The notes beneath the pieces were generated by a model that was not told where the DNA came from, ran no database searches, and saw only the letters and a program-made list of their open reading frames with translations. Positions 21,661-33,300 of a stretch of DNA of 55,394 bases are shown here, one piece after another. Location: the NCBI RefSeq assembly GCF_019426345.1, contig NZ_JAHLLW010000021.1, positions 1 to 55,394 on the forward strand, written 5' to 3'. The first letter of the stretch is position 1. Each line of letters opens with the position of its first letter. Made by a program: the position numbers and the translations under genes. The stretch comes from Marinomonas lutimaris. Its GTDB lineage: Bacteria; Pseudomonadota; Gammaproteobacteria; Pseudomonadales; Marinomonadaceae.

Positions 21661-24483
21661 ATGGATACCATTACCATACGCGGGGCCCGCACACACAATT
21701 TAAAAAATGTGGACCTAGACATCCCAAGAGACAAACTTGTGGTGATTACTGGCCTATCCGGCTCAGGTAAATCCTCTCTCGCTTTCGATACTTTGTACGC
21801 AGAAGGACAACGTCGCTATGTAGAATCCCTTTCGACATACGCTCGACAGTTTTTGTCCATGATGGAAAAGCCAGACATAGACCACATTGAAGGCCTTTCA
21901 CCAGCCATCTCTATCGAGCAAAAATCGACTTCCCATAACCCTCGATCAACAGTCGGTACAATAACAGAAATCTATGATTATCTACGATTGTTATTTGCTC
22001 GAGCAGGGCAACCTCGCTGCCCAGATCATGGTGAGCCACTAGAGGCGCAAACCATATCACAAATGGTTGATAAAGTTATATCGCTACCAGAAGAAACTAA
22101 GATGATGCTACTTGCACCGATCGTCAAGGATCGAAAAGGTGAGCACTTACACACTATCAGCGATCTACTTTCAAAAGGCTTTATTCGCGCGCGAATCAAT
22201 GGCATCGTCGTCGACTTAGATGATGCGCCAGCATTAGAGAAAAACAAGAAACACACAATCGAAGTGGTTATTGACCGTTTCAAAGTTCGCTCCGATCTAC
22301 AACTTCGTTTGGCAGAATCCTTTGAAACTTGTCTTGGCTTATCTGACGGTATCGCCAAAGTCATCAATATGGATGATGACCAAGAAGAATATATTTTCTC
22401 TAGTAAATTTGCCTGTCCAGTTTGTGGTTACAGCTTAACGGAATTAGAACCTCGTCTATTCTCATTTAACAACCCAAATGGTGCCTGCCAGACATGCGAT
22501 GGATTAGGCACTCATCAAATGTTTGATCCAGATCGAATCATTCAAGATGAAACACTAACGCTTGCTGAAGGTGCGATCCGAGGCTGGGGCCGACGTAGTA
22601 TTTTTTACTACCAGCAACTTAGCGCCTTAGCGAAACACTATGGATTCGACATAGAGTCGAAATACAAAGATATACCGAGCGATTTCAAGAAACGCATTTT
22701 ACAAGGCTCAGGTAAAGACAAAATAGATTTCATCTACATCAATGAACGTGGCGACAAAATGACACGCTCTCATTCATTTGAAGGTGTCATCCCAAATTTG
22801 CAACGTCGCTATCACGAAACAGAATCTGATAGTGTACGTGATGACCTTTCACAGTACATCAGCATTCAACCTTGTCCAGATTGCCATGGCTCTCGACTCA
22901 ATCGGTCTGCTCGTAACGTCTTTATTGCTGAACAAACATTACCGGAAGTCGTGACCTACCCAATCGCAGAATGCTTGAAGTATTTTGAAACACTTGAACT
23001 TCCAGGATCACGCGGTGAAATCGCCTCTAAAATTCTTAAAGAGATACGAGACAGATTAACCTTCTTGGTAAACGTTGGCTTGGACTATCTAACATTAGAT
23101 CGAAAAGCAGACTCACTATCTGGTGGCGAAGCACAACGAATCCGACTTGCTAGTCAAATTGGTGCCGGTTTAGTGGGGGTTATGTATATCCTTGATGAGC
23201 CGTCTATTGGTTTGCATCAACGCGATAACGAAAGACTGATAGCCACACTGACCAGACTAAGAGACCTAGGCAATACTGTCATTGTCGTTGAACACGATGA
23301 AGACGCCATTCGTATCGCTGACTTTGTTGTCGACATTGGTCCTGGCGCAGGCATTCACGGTGGCGAAATTATCGCCAGTGGTACGCCACAAGACATAATG
23401 AATTGTCCTGAATCCATTACAGGACAGTTTCTAACAGGCAAACGCAAAATTGACATTCCAGCTATTCGCCATCAAGCCAAGGACAAACAATTCCTTAAGT
23501 TAGTAGGTGCAACAGGTAACAATCTAAATACTGTTGATCTTAAAATCCCTGTCGGTGTAATGACTTGTATCACTGGCGTTTCTGGATCTGGTAAATCGAC
23601 ATTAATAAACGGCACGCTGTACCCACTGGCCGCTACAGCACTTAATGGCGCAACAACACTTAAAGCGGCGCCTCATGAACGTATTGAAGGTTTAGAATTA
23701 TTTGATAAGTGTGTGGACATTGATCAAAGCCCTATCGGACGCACACCAAGATCAAACCCAGCAACCTATACTGGTATCTTCACTCCAATGAGGGAACTGT
23801 TCTCAGCGACACAAGAATCTCGCTCACGAGGCTATAAGCCAGGGCGATTCAGCTTTAACGTAAAAGGTGGCCGCTGTGAAGCTTGCCAAGGCGATGGCGT
23901 AATCAAGGTTGAGATGCACTTTCTTCCTGATATCTACGTTCCTTGTGATACTTGTAAAGGTAAACGCTACAATCGCGAAACGTTAGAAATCCATTACAAA
24001 GGCAAGAACATTCACGAATGCTTAGAAATGACCATTGAAGACGCTAGAGAGTTCTTTGACCCGGTTCCTTCTATCGCAAGAAAGCTACAAACCCTGATAG
24101 ACGTTGGTTTGGGTTATATTCGCCTTGGACAAGCGGCGACAACGCTTTCTGGCGGTGAAGCACAGCGAGTTAAACTGGCAAAAGAACTGTCTAAACGTGA
24201 TACAGGTACAACACTCTATATTCTAGATGAGCCGACAACAGGCCTGCACTTTGCTGATATAGAACAGCTGCTAAAGGTGCTTCATCGATTAAGAGATCAC
24301 GGCAACACCGTCGTTGTCATTGAGCATAACCTTGATGTGATAAAAACAGCAGATTGGATCGTAGATTTAGGCCCTGAAGGCGGCAGCGGCGGCGGATACA
24401 TAGTCGCTGAAGGAACGCCTGAAGACATAGCAAAAGCAGAGAAGTCTCACACAGGACGATTCTTGAAACATATGCTAAATTAG
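21661..24483 (+). CDS. uvrA: Excinuclease ABC subunit A
   Basis: Damage-recognition ATPase of nucleotide excision repair; it loads UvrB at lesions. The 940 residues equal the E. coli length. Two ABC modules are seen: Walker [10 protein letters not shown] (residues 31-39) and GVSGSGKST (about 640), signatures [12 protein letters not shown] and [12 protein letters not shown], Walker [12 protein letters not shown] and [11 protein letters not shown]. Two zinc modules carry CPVCG..CQTCDG and [14 protein letters not shown]. The start [20 protein letters not shown] is canonical. SOS control is indicated by the LexA box. The gene faces the ribosomal operons, with two terminators between them. Confidence 0.98.
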   Translation: MDTITIRGARTHNLKNVDLDIPRDKLVVITGLSGSGKSSLAFDTLYAEGQRRYVESLSTYARQFLSMMEKPDIDHIEGLSPAISIEQKSTSHNPRSTVGTITEIYDYLRLLFARAGQPRCPDHGEPLEAQTISQMVDKVISLPEETKMMLLAPIVKDRKGEHLHTISDLLSKGFIRARINGIVVDLDDAPALEKNKKHTIEVVIDRFKVRSDLQLRLAESFETCLGLSDGIAKVINMDDDQEEYIFSSKFACPVCGYSLTELEPRLFSFNNPNGACQTCDGLGTHQMFDPDRIIQDETLTLAEGAIRGWGRRSIFYYQQLSALAKHYGFDIESKYKDIPSDFKKRILQGSGKDKIDFIYINERGDKMTRSHSFEGVIPNLQRRYHETESDSVRDDLSQYISIQPCPDCHGSRLNRSARNVFIAEQTLPEVVTYPIAECLKYFETLELPGSRGEIASKILKEIRDRLTFLVNVGLDYLTLDRKADSLSGGEAQRIRLASQIGAGLVGVMYILDEPSIGLHQRDNERLIATLTRLRDLGNTVIVVEHDEDAIRIADFVVDIGPGAGIHGGEIIASGTPQDIMNCPESITGQFLTGKRKIDIPAIRHQAKDKQFLKLVGATGNNLNTVDLKIPVGVMTCITGVSGSGKSTLINGTLYPLAATALNGATTLKAAPHERIEGLELFDKCVDIDQSPIGRTPRSNPATYTGIFTPMRELFSATQESRSRGYKPGRFSFNVKGGRCEACQGDGVIKVEMHFLPDIYVPCDTCKGKRYNRETLEIHYKGKNIHECLEMTIEDAREFFDPVPSIARKLQTLIDVGLGYIRLGQAATTLSGGEAQRVKLAKELSKRDTGTTLYILDEPTTGLHFADIEQLLKVLHRLRDHGNTVVVIEHNLDVIKTADWIVDLGPEGGSGGGYIVAEGTPEDIAKAEKSHTGRFLKHMLN

Positions 24484-24499
24484 TCATCACATAGAAAAT

Positions 24500-24530
24500 A
24501 AAAAACCGGTAAATTTTTACCGGTTTTTTT
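24500..24530 (+). terminator. Terminator of uvrA
   Basis: AACCGGTAAA and TTTACCGGTT form a stem 20 bases after the uvrA stop, followed by a run of seven or more T on the plus strand. An A-run precedes it, so it may also work on the other strand. Confidence 0.9.
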
Positions 24531-24557
24531 GTGCCTGAACATCAGTTTAATTTTTGC

Positions 24558-24590
24558 AAAAAAAAGCCGAGCTATTAGCTCGGCTTTTTA
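24558..24590 (-). terminator. Terminator of the ribosomal alpha operon
   Basis: Perfect 13-bp arms AAAAAGCCGAGCT (24561-24573) and AGCTCGGCTTTTT (24577-24589), 14 bases after the rplQ stop. On the minus strand the stem runs into a T tract, as expected for the end of the S10-spc-alpha transcript. Confidence 0.93.
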
Positions 24591-24603
24591 TTACAAACTG
24601 ATA

Positions 24604-24981
24604 TTACTCAGCGGCTTCTGTAACTGGACGATCGACCAATTCAACATAAGCCATAGGCGCGTTGTCACCTGTGCGGAAGCCACATTTAAGAATGCGAACA
24701 TAACCACCAGGACGAGCTTGGTAACGAGGACCAAGTTCAGAAAACAATTTACCTACTGCATCTTTGCTACGAGTACGAGCAAAGGCAAGGCGACGATTCG
24801 CAACAGAATCAACTTTCGCCAATGTGATCAATGGCTCAGCAACACGACGTAGTTCTTTAGCTTTCGGCAACGTAGTTTTAATAACTTCGTGTTCGAACAA
24901 AGAAGCAGCCATGTTTTTAAACATCGCTTTACGATGTGAGCTAGTACGGTTTAAGTGACGTCCACTCTTACGATGACGCAT
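24604..24981 (-). CDS. rplQ: 50S ribosomal protein L17
   Basis: L17 binds 23S rRNA near the peptide exit side of the large subunit and is essential for assembly. The 125 residues are close to the 127 of E. coli. The start [20 protein letters not shown] is the family signature, followed by the typical [18 protein letters not shown] and the ending [10 protein letters not shown]. It is the last gene of the alpha operon, 42 bp after rpoA, and is closed by a strong terminator. Confidence 0.98.
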   Translation of the reverse strand: MRHRKSGRHLNRTSSHRKAMFKNMAASLFEHEVIKTTLPKAKELRRVAEPLITLAKVDSVANRRLAFARTRSKDAVGKLFSELGPRYQARPGGYVRILKCGFRTGDNAPMAYVELVDRPVTEAAE

Positions 24982-25023
24982 TTTACATTCCTTACCAAAC
25001 TACGGTGGTCAGGGAACAATGAC

Positions 25024-26028
25024 CTAGCGAGCTAGAACTTTGCTATCGTCCTTCAAACTAGCCGGTGGCCAATTCTCTAAACGCATTCCCAAAGACAAAC
25101 CACGCTGTGCTAAAACATCTTTGATTTCAGTTAACGACTTCTTACCTAGGTTAGGCGTCTTAAGAAGCTCAACCTCAGTACGTTGAATCAAATCACCGAT
25201 GTAATAAATGTTCTCTGCTTTTAAACAGTTAGCACTGCGAACGGTCAATTCAAGATCATCAACCGGGCGTAGCAAAATTGGATCAATCTCATCCTCTTCT
25301 TCTACAACAGGTGCTTCGCTTTCGCTTTCAAGGGCGACAAAAACCGCGATTTGCTGTTGTAAAATAGTCGCTGCACGACGAATTGCTTCTTCAGGATCGA
25401 TAGTACCATTAGATTCGATGTCTAAGACTAACTTATCTAAATCTGTACGCTGCTCTACACGAGCATTATCGACACTGTACGCAACACGGCGAACAGGGCT
25501 GAATGAGGCATCCAGTTGCAAGCGACCGATTGGACGAGTCTCATCGTCGCCAGCAACACGAGCATCAGCAGGCTCATAACCACGGCCACGTGCGACTTTG
25601 ATCTGCATAGTTAATTCAGCAGTGTCATCCAAGTGCGCAATAATGTGATCCGGGTTAGCGATCTCTGCATCAGCAACCAACTGGATATCTCCAGCTGTTA
25701 CGATACCAGGACCTTTTTTACTTAGAGTAAGAGTTGCTTCATCTTGCCCGTGTAGAGCGATCGCAACTCCTTTCAGGTTAAGAAGAATTTCAATTACATC
25801 TTCTTTAACCCCTTCGATTGCGCTGTATTCGTGTAATACACCGTCGATTTCAACTTCAACAATCGCACAACCTGGCATTGAAGAAAGCAAGATACGGCGC
25901 AGTGCGTTACCCAAAGTATGACCAAAACCACGTTCTAGCGGTTGCAGTGTAACTTTAGCGCGACAGTTGCCTAGTTCCTGAACTTCAATGTTGCGTGGGG
26001 TTAACAATTCGCTCACTGAACGCTGCAT
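25024..26028 (-). CDS. rpoA: RNA polymerase alpha subunit
   Basis: The alpha dimer nucleates polymerase assembly and its C-terminal domain contacts UP elements and activators. The 334 residues compare with 329 in E. coli. The N-terminal domain has [20 protein letters not shown]; an acidic linker (EEEDEIDP) leads to the C-terminal domain with [20 protein letters not shown] and the helix-hairpin-helix [13 protein letters not shown]. It lies between rpsD and rplQ as in other gammaproteobacteria, and it shares their transcript. Confidence 0.98.
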   Translation of the reverse strand: MQRSVSELLTPRNIEVQELGNCRAKVTLQPLERGFGHTLGNALRRILLSSMPGCAIVEVEIDGVLHEYSAIEGVKEDVIEILLNLKGVAIALHGQDEATLTLSKKGPGIVTAGDIQLVADAEIANPDHIIAHLDDTAELTMQIKVARGRGYEPADARVAGDDETRPIGRLQLDASFSPVRRVAYSVDNARVEQRTDLDKLVLDIESNGTIDPEEAIRRAATILQQQIAVFVALESESEAPVVEEEDEIDPILLRPVDDLELTVRSANCLKAENIYYIGDLIQRTEVELLKTPNLGKKSLTEIKDVLAQRGLSLGMRLENWPPASLKDDSKVLAR

Positions 26029-26061
26029 AGATCCACCTATTTCTTAATCCTAATTACCGAC

Positions 26062-26682
26062 TTACTTAGAGTAAAGTTCAACAATTAGGTTCTCATTAAT
26101 TTCAGCTGATAAATCGGCACGTTCTGGAAGTGCTTTGTAAGTAGCTTCCAGTTTAGTTGAATCAACTTCGATCCAATGGATCGGTGCACGACCTTTAGAT
26201 AGCTCTAGTGCGCTTTGTACACGCAATTGCTTCTTAGCTTTTTCACGGATTGACACAACGTCACCAGCTTTAACTTGGTAAGACGGAATGTTAACCGTAG
26301 CGCCATTAACTAGAATGCCTTTATGGCCTACTAGCTGACGAGCCTCCGCACGTGTAGAACCAAAACCTGCGCGATATACAACGTTATCTAAACGTGATTC
26401 CAAAAGTTGCAGAAGGTTTTCACCAGTTGCACCTTTAAGGCGAGCTGCAGATTTGTAGTAATTACGGAATTGTTTTTCAAGAACACCGTACATACGACGT
26501 ACTTTTTGTTTCTCACGTAACTGTAAGCCGTAATCAGAAAGACGACCGCGACGTGCACCGTGCACACCAGGAACCGTTTCTACTTTACATTTCGACTCAA
26601 GAGCGCGTGAACCGCTCTTCAATTGCAAGTCGGTACCTTCACGACGAGACAACTTACAAGTTGGACCTATATAACGAGCCAT
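26062..26682 (-). CDS. rpsD: 30S ribosomal protein S4
   Basis: S4 is a primary 16S rRNA binder that starts assembly of the small-subunit body and guards decoding accuracy with S5. The 206 residues match E. coli exactly in length. The start [19 protein letters not shown] and the S4 RNA-binding domain ([37 protein letters not shown]) are clear. The N-terminal zinc cysteines are absent, as usual in this group. S4 normally represses the alpha operon by binding its leader. Confidence 0.98.
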   Translation of the reverse strand: MARYIGPTCKLSRREGTDLQLKSGSRALESKCKVETVPGVHGARRGRLSDYGLQLREKQKVRRMYGVLEKQFRNYYKSAARLKGATGENLLQLLESRLDNVVYRAGFGSTRAEARQLVGHKGILVNGATVNIPSYQVKAGDVVSIREKAKKQLRVQSALELSKGRAPIHWIEVDSTKLEATYKALPERADLSAEINENLIVELYSK

Positions 26683-26698
26683 GTATCTGTCTCCTCAA

Positions 26699-27091
26699 TT
26701 AAACGCGACGTTTCTTAGGTGGACGGCAACCGTTGTGCGGAATTGGCGTCACATCTGTGATGTTATTAATACGCAAGCCCAATGCATTTAATGCACGAAC
26801 TGCGGACTCACGACCAGGACCTGGGCCCTTAATCATTACGTCAACGTTTTTAAGGCCGAACTCTTGTGCGACAGTACCGGCACGTTCCGCTGCTACTTGA
26901 GCTGCGAAAGGAGTACTTTTACGAGATCCGCGAAAACCAGAACCACCGGCAGTAGCCCAAGACAAAGCATTGCCTTGGCGGTCAGTGATAGTCACGATCG
27001 TGTTATTAAATGACGCGTGTACATGAGCAACACCGTCGACGACCGTCTTTTTGACTTTTTTCTTGGTGTTGCGCGTAGCTGGCTTAGCCAT
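26699..27091 (-). CDS. rpsK: 30S ribosomal protein S11
   Basis: S11 forms part of the platform of the small subunit near the mRNA exit. The 130 residues match the family (129 in E. coli). The conserved segments [19 protein letters not shown] and [14 protein letters not shown], and the C-terminal PPKKRRV, are intact. It lies between rpsM and rpsD in the alpha operon with the usual short spacing (16 bp to rpsD). Confidence 0.98.
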
Positions 27092-27156
27092 ATTGCACTT
27101 TCCTATTTAATGCTCAGCTCTAGCGAACTTAGTGGCTAGAGCGAAACGCGTTTAAA

Positions 27157-27513
27157 TTACTTACGAATAGGCTTACGAGGGCCTTTTCGTGTACGAGCGT
27201 TCGTTTTGGTACGTTGACCACGAACTGGTAGGCTGCGGCGATGACGAATCCCGCGATTACAACCTAGGTCCATCAAGCGTTTGATAGACATACTGACTTC
27301 ACGACGTAAGTCACCCTCTACAGTATACTTAGCAACTTCACCACGAAGTTCATCAAGGATATCATCACTTAATGAACCAATTTTCGCAGTTTCAGCAACA
27401 CCCGTAGCAGCGCAGATAGCGCGTGAACGAGTGCGACCAATTCCGAAGATGTAAGTCAGAGAAATGACCGCATGTTTATTGTCAGGAATATTGACACCGG
27501 CTATACGAGCCAT
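27157..27513 (-). CDS. rpsM: 30S ribosomal protein S13
   Basis: S13 sits in the head of the 30S subunit and forms bridges to L5 and the P-site tRNA. The 118 residues equal E. coli. The start [20 protein letters not shown], the helix-turn region IGRTRSRAI and the basic tail ([15 protein letters not shown]) are typical. It opens the alpha operon. The 128-bp gap to rpmJ is where an S4-binding leader is expected, though I could not confirm the fold. Confidence 0.98.
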   Translation of the reverse strand: MARIAGVNIPDNKHAVISLTYIFGIGRTRSRAICAATGVAETAKIGSLSDDILDELRGEVAKYTVEGDLRREVSMSIKRLMDLGCNRGIRHRRSLPVRGQRTKTNARTRKGPRKPIRK

Positions 27514-27641
27514 TCACTTTACTCCGTTGTTATTGATGATTAAATGTTAATTCATCACTTTACTTTCATGAGGGCGGCTGATTATGCCTATCTTTAGGAC
27601 ATAAATCAACCACCCTTTCCCATCATCGAGCGAACTCGCTA

Positions 27642-27755
27642 TTAACCTTGACGTTGTTTGTGACGAGGCTCAACGCAAATCACTCGAACTGAACCGTTAC
27701 GACGAACGATTTTGCAGTTACGACAGATTTTCTTTACAGATGCACGTACTTTCAT
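27642..27755 (-). CDS. rpmJ: 50S ribosomal protein L36 (zinc-binding form)
   Basis: The 37-residue protein reads [20 protein letters not shown] and ends RHKQRQG. Cys11, Cys14, Cys27 and His32 make the zinc ribbon, so this is the C+ form; many gammaproteobacteria also carry a zinc-free copy elsewhere. L36 stabilises 23S rRNA late in assembly. It lies 19 bp after secY at the end of the spc cluster. Confidence 0.96.
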   Translation of the reverse strand: MKVRASVKKICRNCKIVRRNGSVRVICVEPRHKQRQG

Positions 27756-27774
27756 GTTCAACTCCAACCTACGC

Positions 27775-29106
27775 TTAACGCATTAGGCCATTTGGACCAT
27801 AACCAGTCAGATTAGATTTCTTCATTAATGACTCGTATTGCTGACTCATCAAATGACTTTGCACTTGCGACATAAAGTCCATGACAACTACCACTACGAT
27901 CAACATAGAAGTACCGCCAAAGTAGAATGGAACATTCCACGCAACAACAAAGAACTGAGGCATCAGAGACACTAGAGTGATGTATAAAGCACCAAACAGT
28001 GTCAAACGAGTCATTACACCATCAATATATCGAGCTGTATGATCGCCTGGACGAATACCCGGCAAAAAAGCACCGGATTTTTTTAAGTTATCTGCCACAT
28101 CTTTAGGGTTGAACACTAGCGCCGTATAGAAGAAGCAAAAGAAAACAATTGCTATCGCAAACAACAGCACATAGAGCGGTTGCCCAGGAGCTAGAGCCAA
28201 AGAGATATTTTGCAACCATTCCATTCCTTCACCCTGACCAAACCATTGTCCGATCGAAGCTGGAAACAAAAGGATACTTGAAGCAAAGATAGGTGGAATT
28301 ACACCAGCCATGTTCACTTTAAGAGGCAAATGACTCTTTTGTGCAGCAAATACTTTTTTGCCTTGCTGACGCTTAGCATAATTAACCGTGATACGACGCT
28401 GACCGCGCTCGATGAAAACAACGAATGCGATAGTCGCAATGGCTAATATACCAATTAGCAACAAGGCTAAAATATTAATATCGCCTTGACGAGCCGACTC
28501 AAATGAACGGCCTAAAGCAGAAGGCAGGCCTGCAACGATACCCGCAAAGATAAGAATGGATATACCATTACCAATACCTTTCTCGGTAACTTGCTCACCT
28601 AACCACATCAAGAAAACAGTACCAGCGACAAGAGTTACAACAGCAACAGCATAGAATTCCATACCATTACTAAATGAGATCCCTTGGCTTGCCAAGCCAA
28701 CTGCCATACTAGCAGATTGAACAAGAGCAAGAAGCACAGTGCCGTAACGAGTGTATTGAGTAATCTTACGACGACCCGCTTCACCCTCTTTCTTTAGCTG
28801 CTCTAGCTGAGGACTCACAACCGTCAATAACTGCATAATAATAGAGGCAGAAATGTAGGGCAAAATCCCAAGCGCAAAAATACTCATGCGCTCAAGCGCG
28901 CCCCCTGAGAATACGTTAAATAAACTCAGAATAGTGCCTTCATTTTGATCAAACAACGCAGACAATCTGTCAGGATTAATGCCTGGAACAGGTATGTGCG
29001 CACCGATTCGGTATACAATAATTGCTAGAAAAACGAAACGGATACGAGCCCAAAGCTCGCTTAATCCGTTTTGCATACCAGCTGGTAGTGAGCCACGCTT
29101 TGCCAT
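27775..29106 (-). CDS. secY: Protein translocase channel subunit SecY
   Basis: Central pore of the Sec translocon, which with SecE and SecG moves unfolded proteins across or into the inner membrane. The 443 residues equal E. coli. Ten membrane helices are expected; conserved parts include [13 protein letters not shown], the plug region after helix 1, [17 protein letters not shown] and the cytosolic loop [13 protein letters not shown]. It starts one base after the rplO stop, within the spc operon, and ends 19 bp before rpmJ. Confidence 0.98.
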   Translation of the reverse strand: MAKRGSLPAGMQNGLSELWARIRFVFLAIIVYRIGAHIPVPGINPDRLSALFDQNEGTILSLFNVFSGGALERMSIFALGILPYISASIIMQLLTVVSPQLEQLKKEGEAGRRKITQYTRYGTVLLALVQSASMAVGLASQGISFSNGMEFYAVAVVTLVAGTVFLMWLGEQVTEKGIGNGISILIFAGIVAGLPSALGRSFESARQGDINILALLLIGILAIATIAFVVFIERGQRRITVNYAKRQQGKKVFAAQKSHLPLKVNMAGVIPPIFASSILLFPASIGQWFGQGEGMEWLQNISLALAPGQPLYVLLFAIAIVFFCFFYTALVFNPKDVADNLKKSGAFLPGIRPGDHTARYIDGVMTRLTLFGALYITLVSLMPQFFVVAWNVPFYFGGTSMLIVVVVVMDFMSQVQSHLMSQQYESLMKKSNLTGYGPNGLMR

Positions 29107-29541
29107 TTATTCCTCGACTTTTCCGCCAGCTGCTTCAATAGCGGCACGAGCACCTTTAGTCACTTTAAGACCACGAACAGTGATAGCTTTGTCGATAGAA
29201 CCAGACAAAATCACACGTGCAGTCTTAATTTGATGACCAAGAATGTCGGCGCTTTTAAGAGCAGCCAAATCTACAACTTCAGCATTTACAGCAGCAAGCT
29301 CGTTTAAACGAACCTCAGCAACATACTTTGCCTGACGTGAAGTAAAACCGAATTTTGGCAGACGACGCTGCAAAGGCATTTGACCACCTTCAAAACCAGG
29401 TTTTACTGAGCCACCAGAACGAGATTTAAGACCTTTATGGCCTCGTCCGCCGGTTTTGCCCAAGCCGCTACCAATGCCGCGACCAACACGTTTAGGAGCA
29501 TGCTTGCTACCTTCGCCAGGACGAAGTGTATTTAAGAACAT
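29107..29541 (-). CDS. rplO: 50S ribosomal protein L15
   Basis: L15 is a late-assembly protein of the large subunit with a long glycine-rich N-terminal extension that threads through 23S rRNA. The 144 residues match E. coli. Motifs [20 protein letters not shown] and [17 protein letters not shown] are characteristic. It lies directly between rpmD (1 bp) and secY (adjacent), the usual spc order. Confidence 0.98.
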   Translation of the reverse strand: MFLNTLRPGEGSKHAPKRVGRGIGSGLGKTGGRGHKGLKSRSGGSVKPGFEGGQMPLQRRLPKFGFTSRQAKYVAEVRLNELAAVNAEVVDLAALKSADILGHQIKTARVILSGSIDKAITVRGLKVTKGARAAIEAAGGKVEE

Positions 29542-29542
29542 G

Positions 29543-29728
29543 TTATTCCCCTACCACTTTAACCATGTAATAAACTTTATTAACCATACCACGTACAGAA
29601 GGAGTATCTTCCAACTCACGTGTTTGGCCAACTTTACGCAAACCCAAGCCTTTAACAGTTTCACGGTGCTTTGGAAGACGACCGATCGGGCTGCGGGTTA
29701 GTTGAACTGTGATGGTATTATTCGCCAT
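29543..29728 (-). CDS. rpmD: 50S ribosomal protein L30
   Basis: Small 61-residue protein of the large subunit, close to the 59 of E. coli. The fold is a single alpha/beta unit; the motif [20 protein letters not shown] and the ending [12 protein letters not shown] are diagnostic. It lies 6 bp after rpsE and 1 bp before rplO in the spc operon. Confidence 0.97.
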   Translation of the reverse strand: MANNTITVQLTRSPIGRLPKHRETVKGLGLRKVGQTRELEDTPSVRGMVNKVYYMVKVVGE

Positions 29729-29734
29729 GACACA

Positions 29735-30235
29735 TTACCCCAAAATTTGATCGACTGACTTACCGCGTTTTGCCGCGATTTGTTCAGGTGCTTTCATATC
29801 CTGCAAACCTTTGATCGTAGCGCGAACTACGTTTACTGGGTTTGTGGAACCGTAACATTTCGCCAAAACGTTGTGAACGCCAGCGATTTCTAGAACCGCA
29901 CGCATTGCACCACCGGCGATGATACCAGTACCTTGAGACGCAGGCTGCATGTAAACTTTAGATGCTCCGTGATTCGCTTTAACAGGATACTGTAGAGTAT
30001 CACCATCTAGCTTAACAGAGACCATGTTACGGCGAGCTTGCTCCATTGCTTTTTGAATAGCTTGAGGAACTTCACGCGCTTTACCACGACCAAAGCCAAC
30101 TTTACCTTTACCATCACCAACGACTGTCAAAGCTGTGAAAGAGAAGATACGACCACCCTTTACAACTTTAGCAACGCGGTTTACTTGAACTAGCTTCTCT
30201 TGGAGGTCGCTAGTTTGTTGATCATTAACTGCCAT
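29735..30235 (-). CDS. rpsE: 30S ribosomal protein S5
   Basis: S5 helps set decoding fidelity with S4 and S12 and lines the mRNA entry channel. The 166 residues match E. coli (167). The double-stranded RNA-binding-like N-terminal domain shows [20 protein letters not shown] and [19 protein letters not shown]; the C-terminal domain ends [11 protein letters not shown]. It is flanked by rplR and rpmD at short distances. Confidence 0.98.
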   Translation of the reverse strand: MAVNDQQTSDLQEKLVQVNRVAKVVKGGRIFSFTALTVVGDGKGKVGFGRGKAREVPQAIQKAMEQARRNMVSVKLDGDTLQYPVKANHGASKVYMQPASQGTGIIAGGAMRAVLEIAGVHNVLAKCYGSTNPVNVVRATIKGLQDMKAPEQIAAKRGKSVDQILG

Positions 30236-30245
30236 TTGCTACCCC

Positions 30246-30596
30246 TTAGAACTCTAGACCGGCTTCACGTGCAGCGTCAGCAAGAACTTGAACGCGGCCA
30301 TGATATTTGAAGCCAGAACGGTCGAATGCGACCGAAGTGACACCTGCTTCTTTAGCGCGTGTAGCAATCAAAGTGCCGACTTCTTTAGCCGCTACTTTAT
30401 TACCAGTCGCTGAGCCACGAAGAGCTTCTTCAAGAGTAGAAGCACTAGCTAGTACTTTACTACCACAAGGAGAAATCACTTGAGCATACATATGGCGTGG
30501 TGTGCGATGTACAGTAAGACGATTCGCACCTAAGTCACGAATATGCAAACGAGCACGACGTGCACGACGAATCCGAGATTGTTTTTTAGTGTTCAT
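30246..30596 (-). CDS. rplR: 50S ribosomal protein L18
   Basis: L18 binds 5S rRNA and mediates its attachment to the large subunit, with L5. The 116 residues compare with 117 in E. coli. The basic N-terminus ([20 protein letters not shown]), the strand [20 protein letters not shown] and the end [20 protein letters not shown] are typical. It lies 10 bp from both rplF and rpsE. Confidence 0.98.
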   Translation of the reverse strand: MNTKKQSRIRRARRARLHIRDLGANRLTVHRTPRHMYAQVISPCGSKVLASASTLEEALRGSATGNKVAAKEVGTLIATRAKEAGVTSVAFDRSGFKYHGRVQVLADAAREAGLEF

Positions 30597-30606
30597 GAAT
30601 GCCTAC

Positions 30607-31140
30607 CTACTTCTTCTTAGCTTCTTTACGACGAATTACTTCGTCAGAATAGCGAACACCTTTGCCTTTATATGGCTCTGGTGGACGGAAACCGCGAACT
30701 TCTGCAGCAACCTGACCAACGGCTTGTTTATCAATGCCACGGATCACGACTTCTGTTTGAGAAGCACATTCAGCTGTTACGCCTTCAGGAAGTTCGTAAT
30801 CTACTGGGTGAGAGAAACCCAGAGATAGGTTAAGTACATTGCCTTTAAGCGCAGCACGGTAACCAACACCTTGAAGAAACAATCTTTTCTCGAAACCTTG
30901 ACTAACACCAACAACCATGTTGTTAACCAAAGCACGAGTTGTACCAGCTAAGGCACGGCTTTGTTTTGCACCATCGCGCGCAGCGAAGGTAATAACATTT
31001 TCTTCTTTAGACACTTGTACGCTTGTGTGAACATTAAACTCTAAAGAACCTTTGCCGCCTTTAACAACAACAGTTTGTCCATTTAGGGTTAAATCTACAC
31101 CACTAGGAAGCGTCACGGGACTATTAGCAACTCGAGACAT
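30607..31140 (-). CDS. rplF: 50S ribosomal protein L6
   Basis: L6 lies near the factor-binding site and the sarcin-ricin loop of 23S rRNA. The 177 residues equal E. coli. It consists of two repeated alpha/beta domains; [13 protein letters not shown] marks the first, and [20 protein letters not shown] near the C-terminus is the family signature. It lies 8 bp after rpsH and 10 bp before rplR. Confidence 0.98.
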   Translation of the reverse strand: MSRVANSPVTLPSGVDLTLNGQTVVVKGGKGSLEFNVHTSVQVSKEENVITFAARDGAKQSRALAGTTRALVNNMVVGVSQGFEKRLFLQGVGYRAALKGNVLNLSLGFSHPVDYELPEGVTAECASQTEVVIRGIDKQAVGQVAAEVRGFRPPEPYKGKGVRYSDEVIRRKEAKKK

Positions 31141-31148
31141 ACTAACTC

Positions 31149-31541
31149 CTAGAATACTGTGCAGATTACTTCGCCACCGATACCAGCAGCACGAGCTGCA
31201 CGGTCTGTCATCACACCTTTAGAGGTAGAAATGATTGCAACACCAAGGCCAGCTTCTACTTTAGGTAGAGCACTAGTGCCTTTGTATTGACGCAAACTTG
31301 GGCGAGATGCGCGTTTGATTTGTTCGATAACTGGCTTACCTTCGTAGTATTTCAACTCGATAGTAAGCGTCGGTTTTATTGCTTCGTCTACAGAAAAGTC
31401 ACCTACGTAACCTTCTTCGCGTAGAACAGCAGCAATCGATGTCTTCATTTTTGATGAAGGCATGCTCACAGAGGTCTTTGCAGCCATCTGTGCATTACGA
31501 ATACGTGTAAACATATCCGCAAGGGTATCTTGCATACTCAT
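31149..31541 (-). CDS. rpsH: 30S ribosomal protein S8
   Basis: S8 is a primary 16S rRNA binder, and in E. coli it also represses the spc operon by binding the start of rplE. The 130 residues equal E. coli. Signature parts are [40 protein letters not shown] and the C-terminal [22 protein letters not shown] gap of 129 bp separates it from rpsN, longer than the other spacings in the operon. Confidence 0.98.
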   Translation of the reverse strand: MSMQDTLADMFTRIRNAQMAAKTSVSMPSSKMKTSIAAVLREEGYVGDFSVDEAIKPTLTIELKYYEGKPVIEQIKRASRPSLRQYKGTSALPKVEAGLGVAIISTSKGVMTDRAARAAGIGGEVICTVF

Positions 31542-31670
31542 TTAAGAGCTCCTAATTTAAAAACCATTGTGCAGCAAATAGAGCTCGCGCATAGTACACA
31601 GCAGCGAGCAGAATGTCCAGTATTTAGACACTCCACTCACTGCCATGTATTATGATCGCGCTCTACTTGC

Positions 31671-31976
31671 TTACCAACTAGCTTTCTTCAAGCCTGGTAC
31701 GTCGCCACGCATCGCTGCTTCACGCAACTTGATACGAGACAGACCGAAGCGACGGTATACACCGTGCGGACGGCCTGTAATTTGGCAACGGTTACGTTGG
31801 CGTGAAGAAGATGAATCGCGTGGAAGCGCTTGCAATTTAAGCGTCGCTTCCCACTTTTCATCGTCCGATGCATTAACGTCGCTAATGATCGCTTTTAGAG
31901 CCGCACGCTTTTCAGCGAATTTAGCTACTAATTTGGTACGTTTTGCTTCGCGCTGAATCATTGATATTTTAGCCAT
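31671..31976 (-). CDS. rpsN: 30S ribosomal protein S14 (long, zinc-free form)
   Basis: S14 completes the head of the small subunit. The 101-residue length and [20 protein letters not shown], with only one Cys, mark the C-minus form that needs no zinc; the short zinc form would have two CxxC motifs. [20 protein letters not shown] at the end is canonical. It lies 12 bp after rplE. A 129-bp non-coding gap follows before rpsH, with no obvious terminator. Confidence 0.97.
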   Translation of the reverse strand: MAKISMIQREAKRTKLVAKFAEKRAALKAIISDVNASDDEKWEATLKLQALPRDSSSSRQRNRCQITGRPHGVYRRFGLSRIKLREAAMRGDVPGLKKASW

Positions 31977-31988
31977 GATTCCTACCTC

Positions 31989-32528
31989 TTATTTCTTGAA
32001 AGGGAAACTAAAGGCTGCTAGCAAAGCACGACCTTCTTCATCGGTACGAGCAGTCGTTGTAATGGTAATGTCCATACCACGTACACGATCTACTTTATCG
32101 TAATCGATCTCAGGGAAGATGATTTGCTCTTTAACACCCATACTGTAGTTACCACGACCGTCGAAAGACTTAGGATTAAGTCCACGGAAGTCACGGATAC
32201 GTGGAATAGCAACATCAACCAAACGGTCGAAGAAATCCCACATACGCTCGCCACGTAGAGTCACTTTACAACCGATCGGGTAACCGTCACGGATTTTAAA
32301 GCCTGCTACAGATTTGCGAGCTTTAGTCACTACAACTTTTTGGCCGCTAAGTGCTTCAAGATCATTTACCGCATGCTCAAGAAGTTTCTTGTCTGCGATA
32401 GCTTCACCAACACCCATATTTAAAGTGATTTTAGTGATTTTAGGCACTTCCATCACATTCTTGTAGCTAAACTCTTCTGTAAGTTTTGCTACAACTTGAT
32501 CTTTATAAACTTGCTTAAGTCTCGCCAT
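31989..32528 (-). CDS. rplE: 50S ribosomal protein L5
   Basis: L5 binds 5S rRNA and contacts S13 and P-site tRNA across the subunit interface. The 179 residues equal E. coli. Motifs include [40 protein letters not shown] and [17 protein letters not shown]. It lies between rplX and rpsN. In E. coli the start of this gene carries the S8 repressor site; I did not verify the fold here. Confidence 0.98.
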   Translation of the reverse strand: MARLKQVYKDQVVAKLTEEFSYKNVMEVPKITKITLNMGVGEAIADKKLLEHAVNDLEALSGQKVVVTKARKSVAGFKIRDGYPIGCKVTLRGERMWDFFDRLVDVAIPRIRDFRGLNPKSFDGRGNYSMGVKEQIIFPEIDYDKVDRVRGMDITITTTARTDEEGRALLAAFSFPFKK

Positions 32529-32545
32529 GGCTATAATTCTCGCTC

Positions 32546-32863
32546 TTAGGCGTCGATCGCTTCACTATTTGATTTAAAAACACGCACTTTCGTACCGTCT
32601 TCGTTCAATTTAAAGCCGACGCGATCCGCTTTACCCGTAGCATTGTTAAAAATGGCTACATTGGAAACCTGGATAGGTGCTTCTTGTTCAACGATACCAC
32701 CAGTTGACCCCTTCATAGGGTTTGGCTTCTCGTGCTTCTTAACAGTATTAATGCCAGAAACTAGAACTCGGTTTTCGTCTACTACCTTAACAACTTTACC
32801 GCGTTTGCCTTTGTCTTTCCCAGCAATCACGATAACTTCGTCGTTACGTTTGATCTTACGCAT
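32546..32863 (-). CDS. rplX: 50S ribosomal protein L24
   Basis: L24 is one of two assembly-initiator proteins of the large subunit. The 105 residues match E. coli (104). The KOW motif [20 protein letters not shown] near the N-terminus and [20 protein letters not shown] are typical. It lies 17 bp after rplN and 17 bp before rplE. Confidence 0.98.
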   Translation of the reverse strand: MRKIKRNDEVIVIAGKDKGKRGKVVKVVDENRVLVSGINTVKKHEKPNPMKGSTGGIVEQEAPIQVSNVAIFNNATGKADRVGFKLNEDGTKVRVFKSNSEAIDA

Positions 32864-32880
32864 AATGTCCCCTCTCCCTC

Positions 32881-33249
32881 TTACAGCACTTCAGGTGCAA
32901 GAGAAACAATTTTCATGAACTGCTCAGTACGCAATTCACGTGTTACAGGGCCAAAGATACGAGTACCAATAGGCTGTCCTGAAGCATTCAATAGAACCGC
33001 TGAGTTTACATCAAAACGGATCACTGAACCATCAGAACGACGAACACCTTTCTTAGTTCTAACGACAACTGCGTTAAGAACCTGCCCTTTTTTAACACGA
33101 CCACGAGGGATCGCTTCTTTCACTGTGACCTTAATGATGTCACCGATAGCAGCATAACGACGATGTGAGCCACCCAGTACTTTAATACACTGAACACGCT
33201 TTGCGCCGCTGTTATCTGCTACATCAAGCATCGATTCTGTTTGAATCAT
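32881..33249 (-). CDS. rplN: 50S ribosomal protein L14
   Basis: L14 contributes to the intersubunit bridge B8 and binds the silencing factor RsfS in other bacteria. The 122 residues match E. coli (123). The start [20 protein letters not shown] and the end [11 protein letters not shown] are canonical. It is the first gene of the classical spc operon; the 51-bp gap to rpsQ could hold a promoter, but I see no strong one. Confidence 0.98.
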   Translation of the reverse strand: MIQTESMLDVADNSGAKRVQCIKVLGGSHRRYAAIGDIIKVTVKEAIPRGRVKKGQVLNAVVVRTKKGVRRSDGSVIRFDVNSAVLLNASGQPIGTRIFGPVTRELRTEQFMKIVSLAPEVL

Positions 33250-33300
33250 TACTGCTCTCCAATCAAATTAGATAACAAGTCTCACGAAGGAAGGAGCAGC

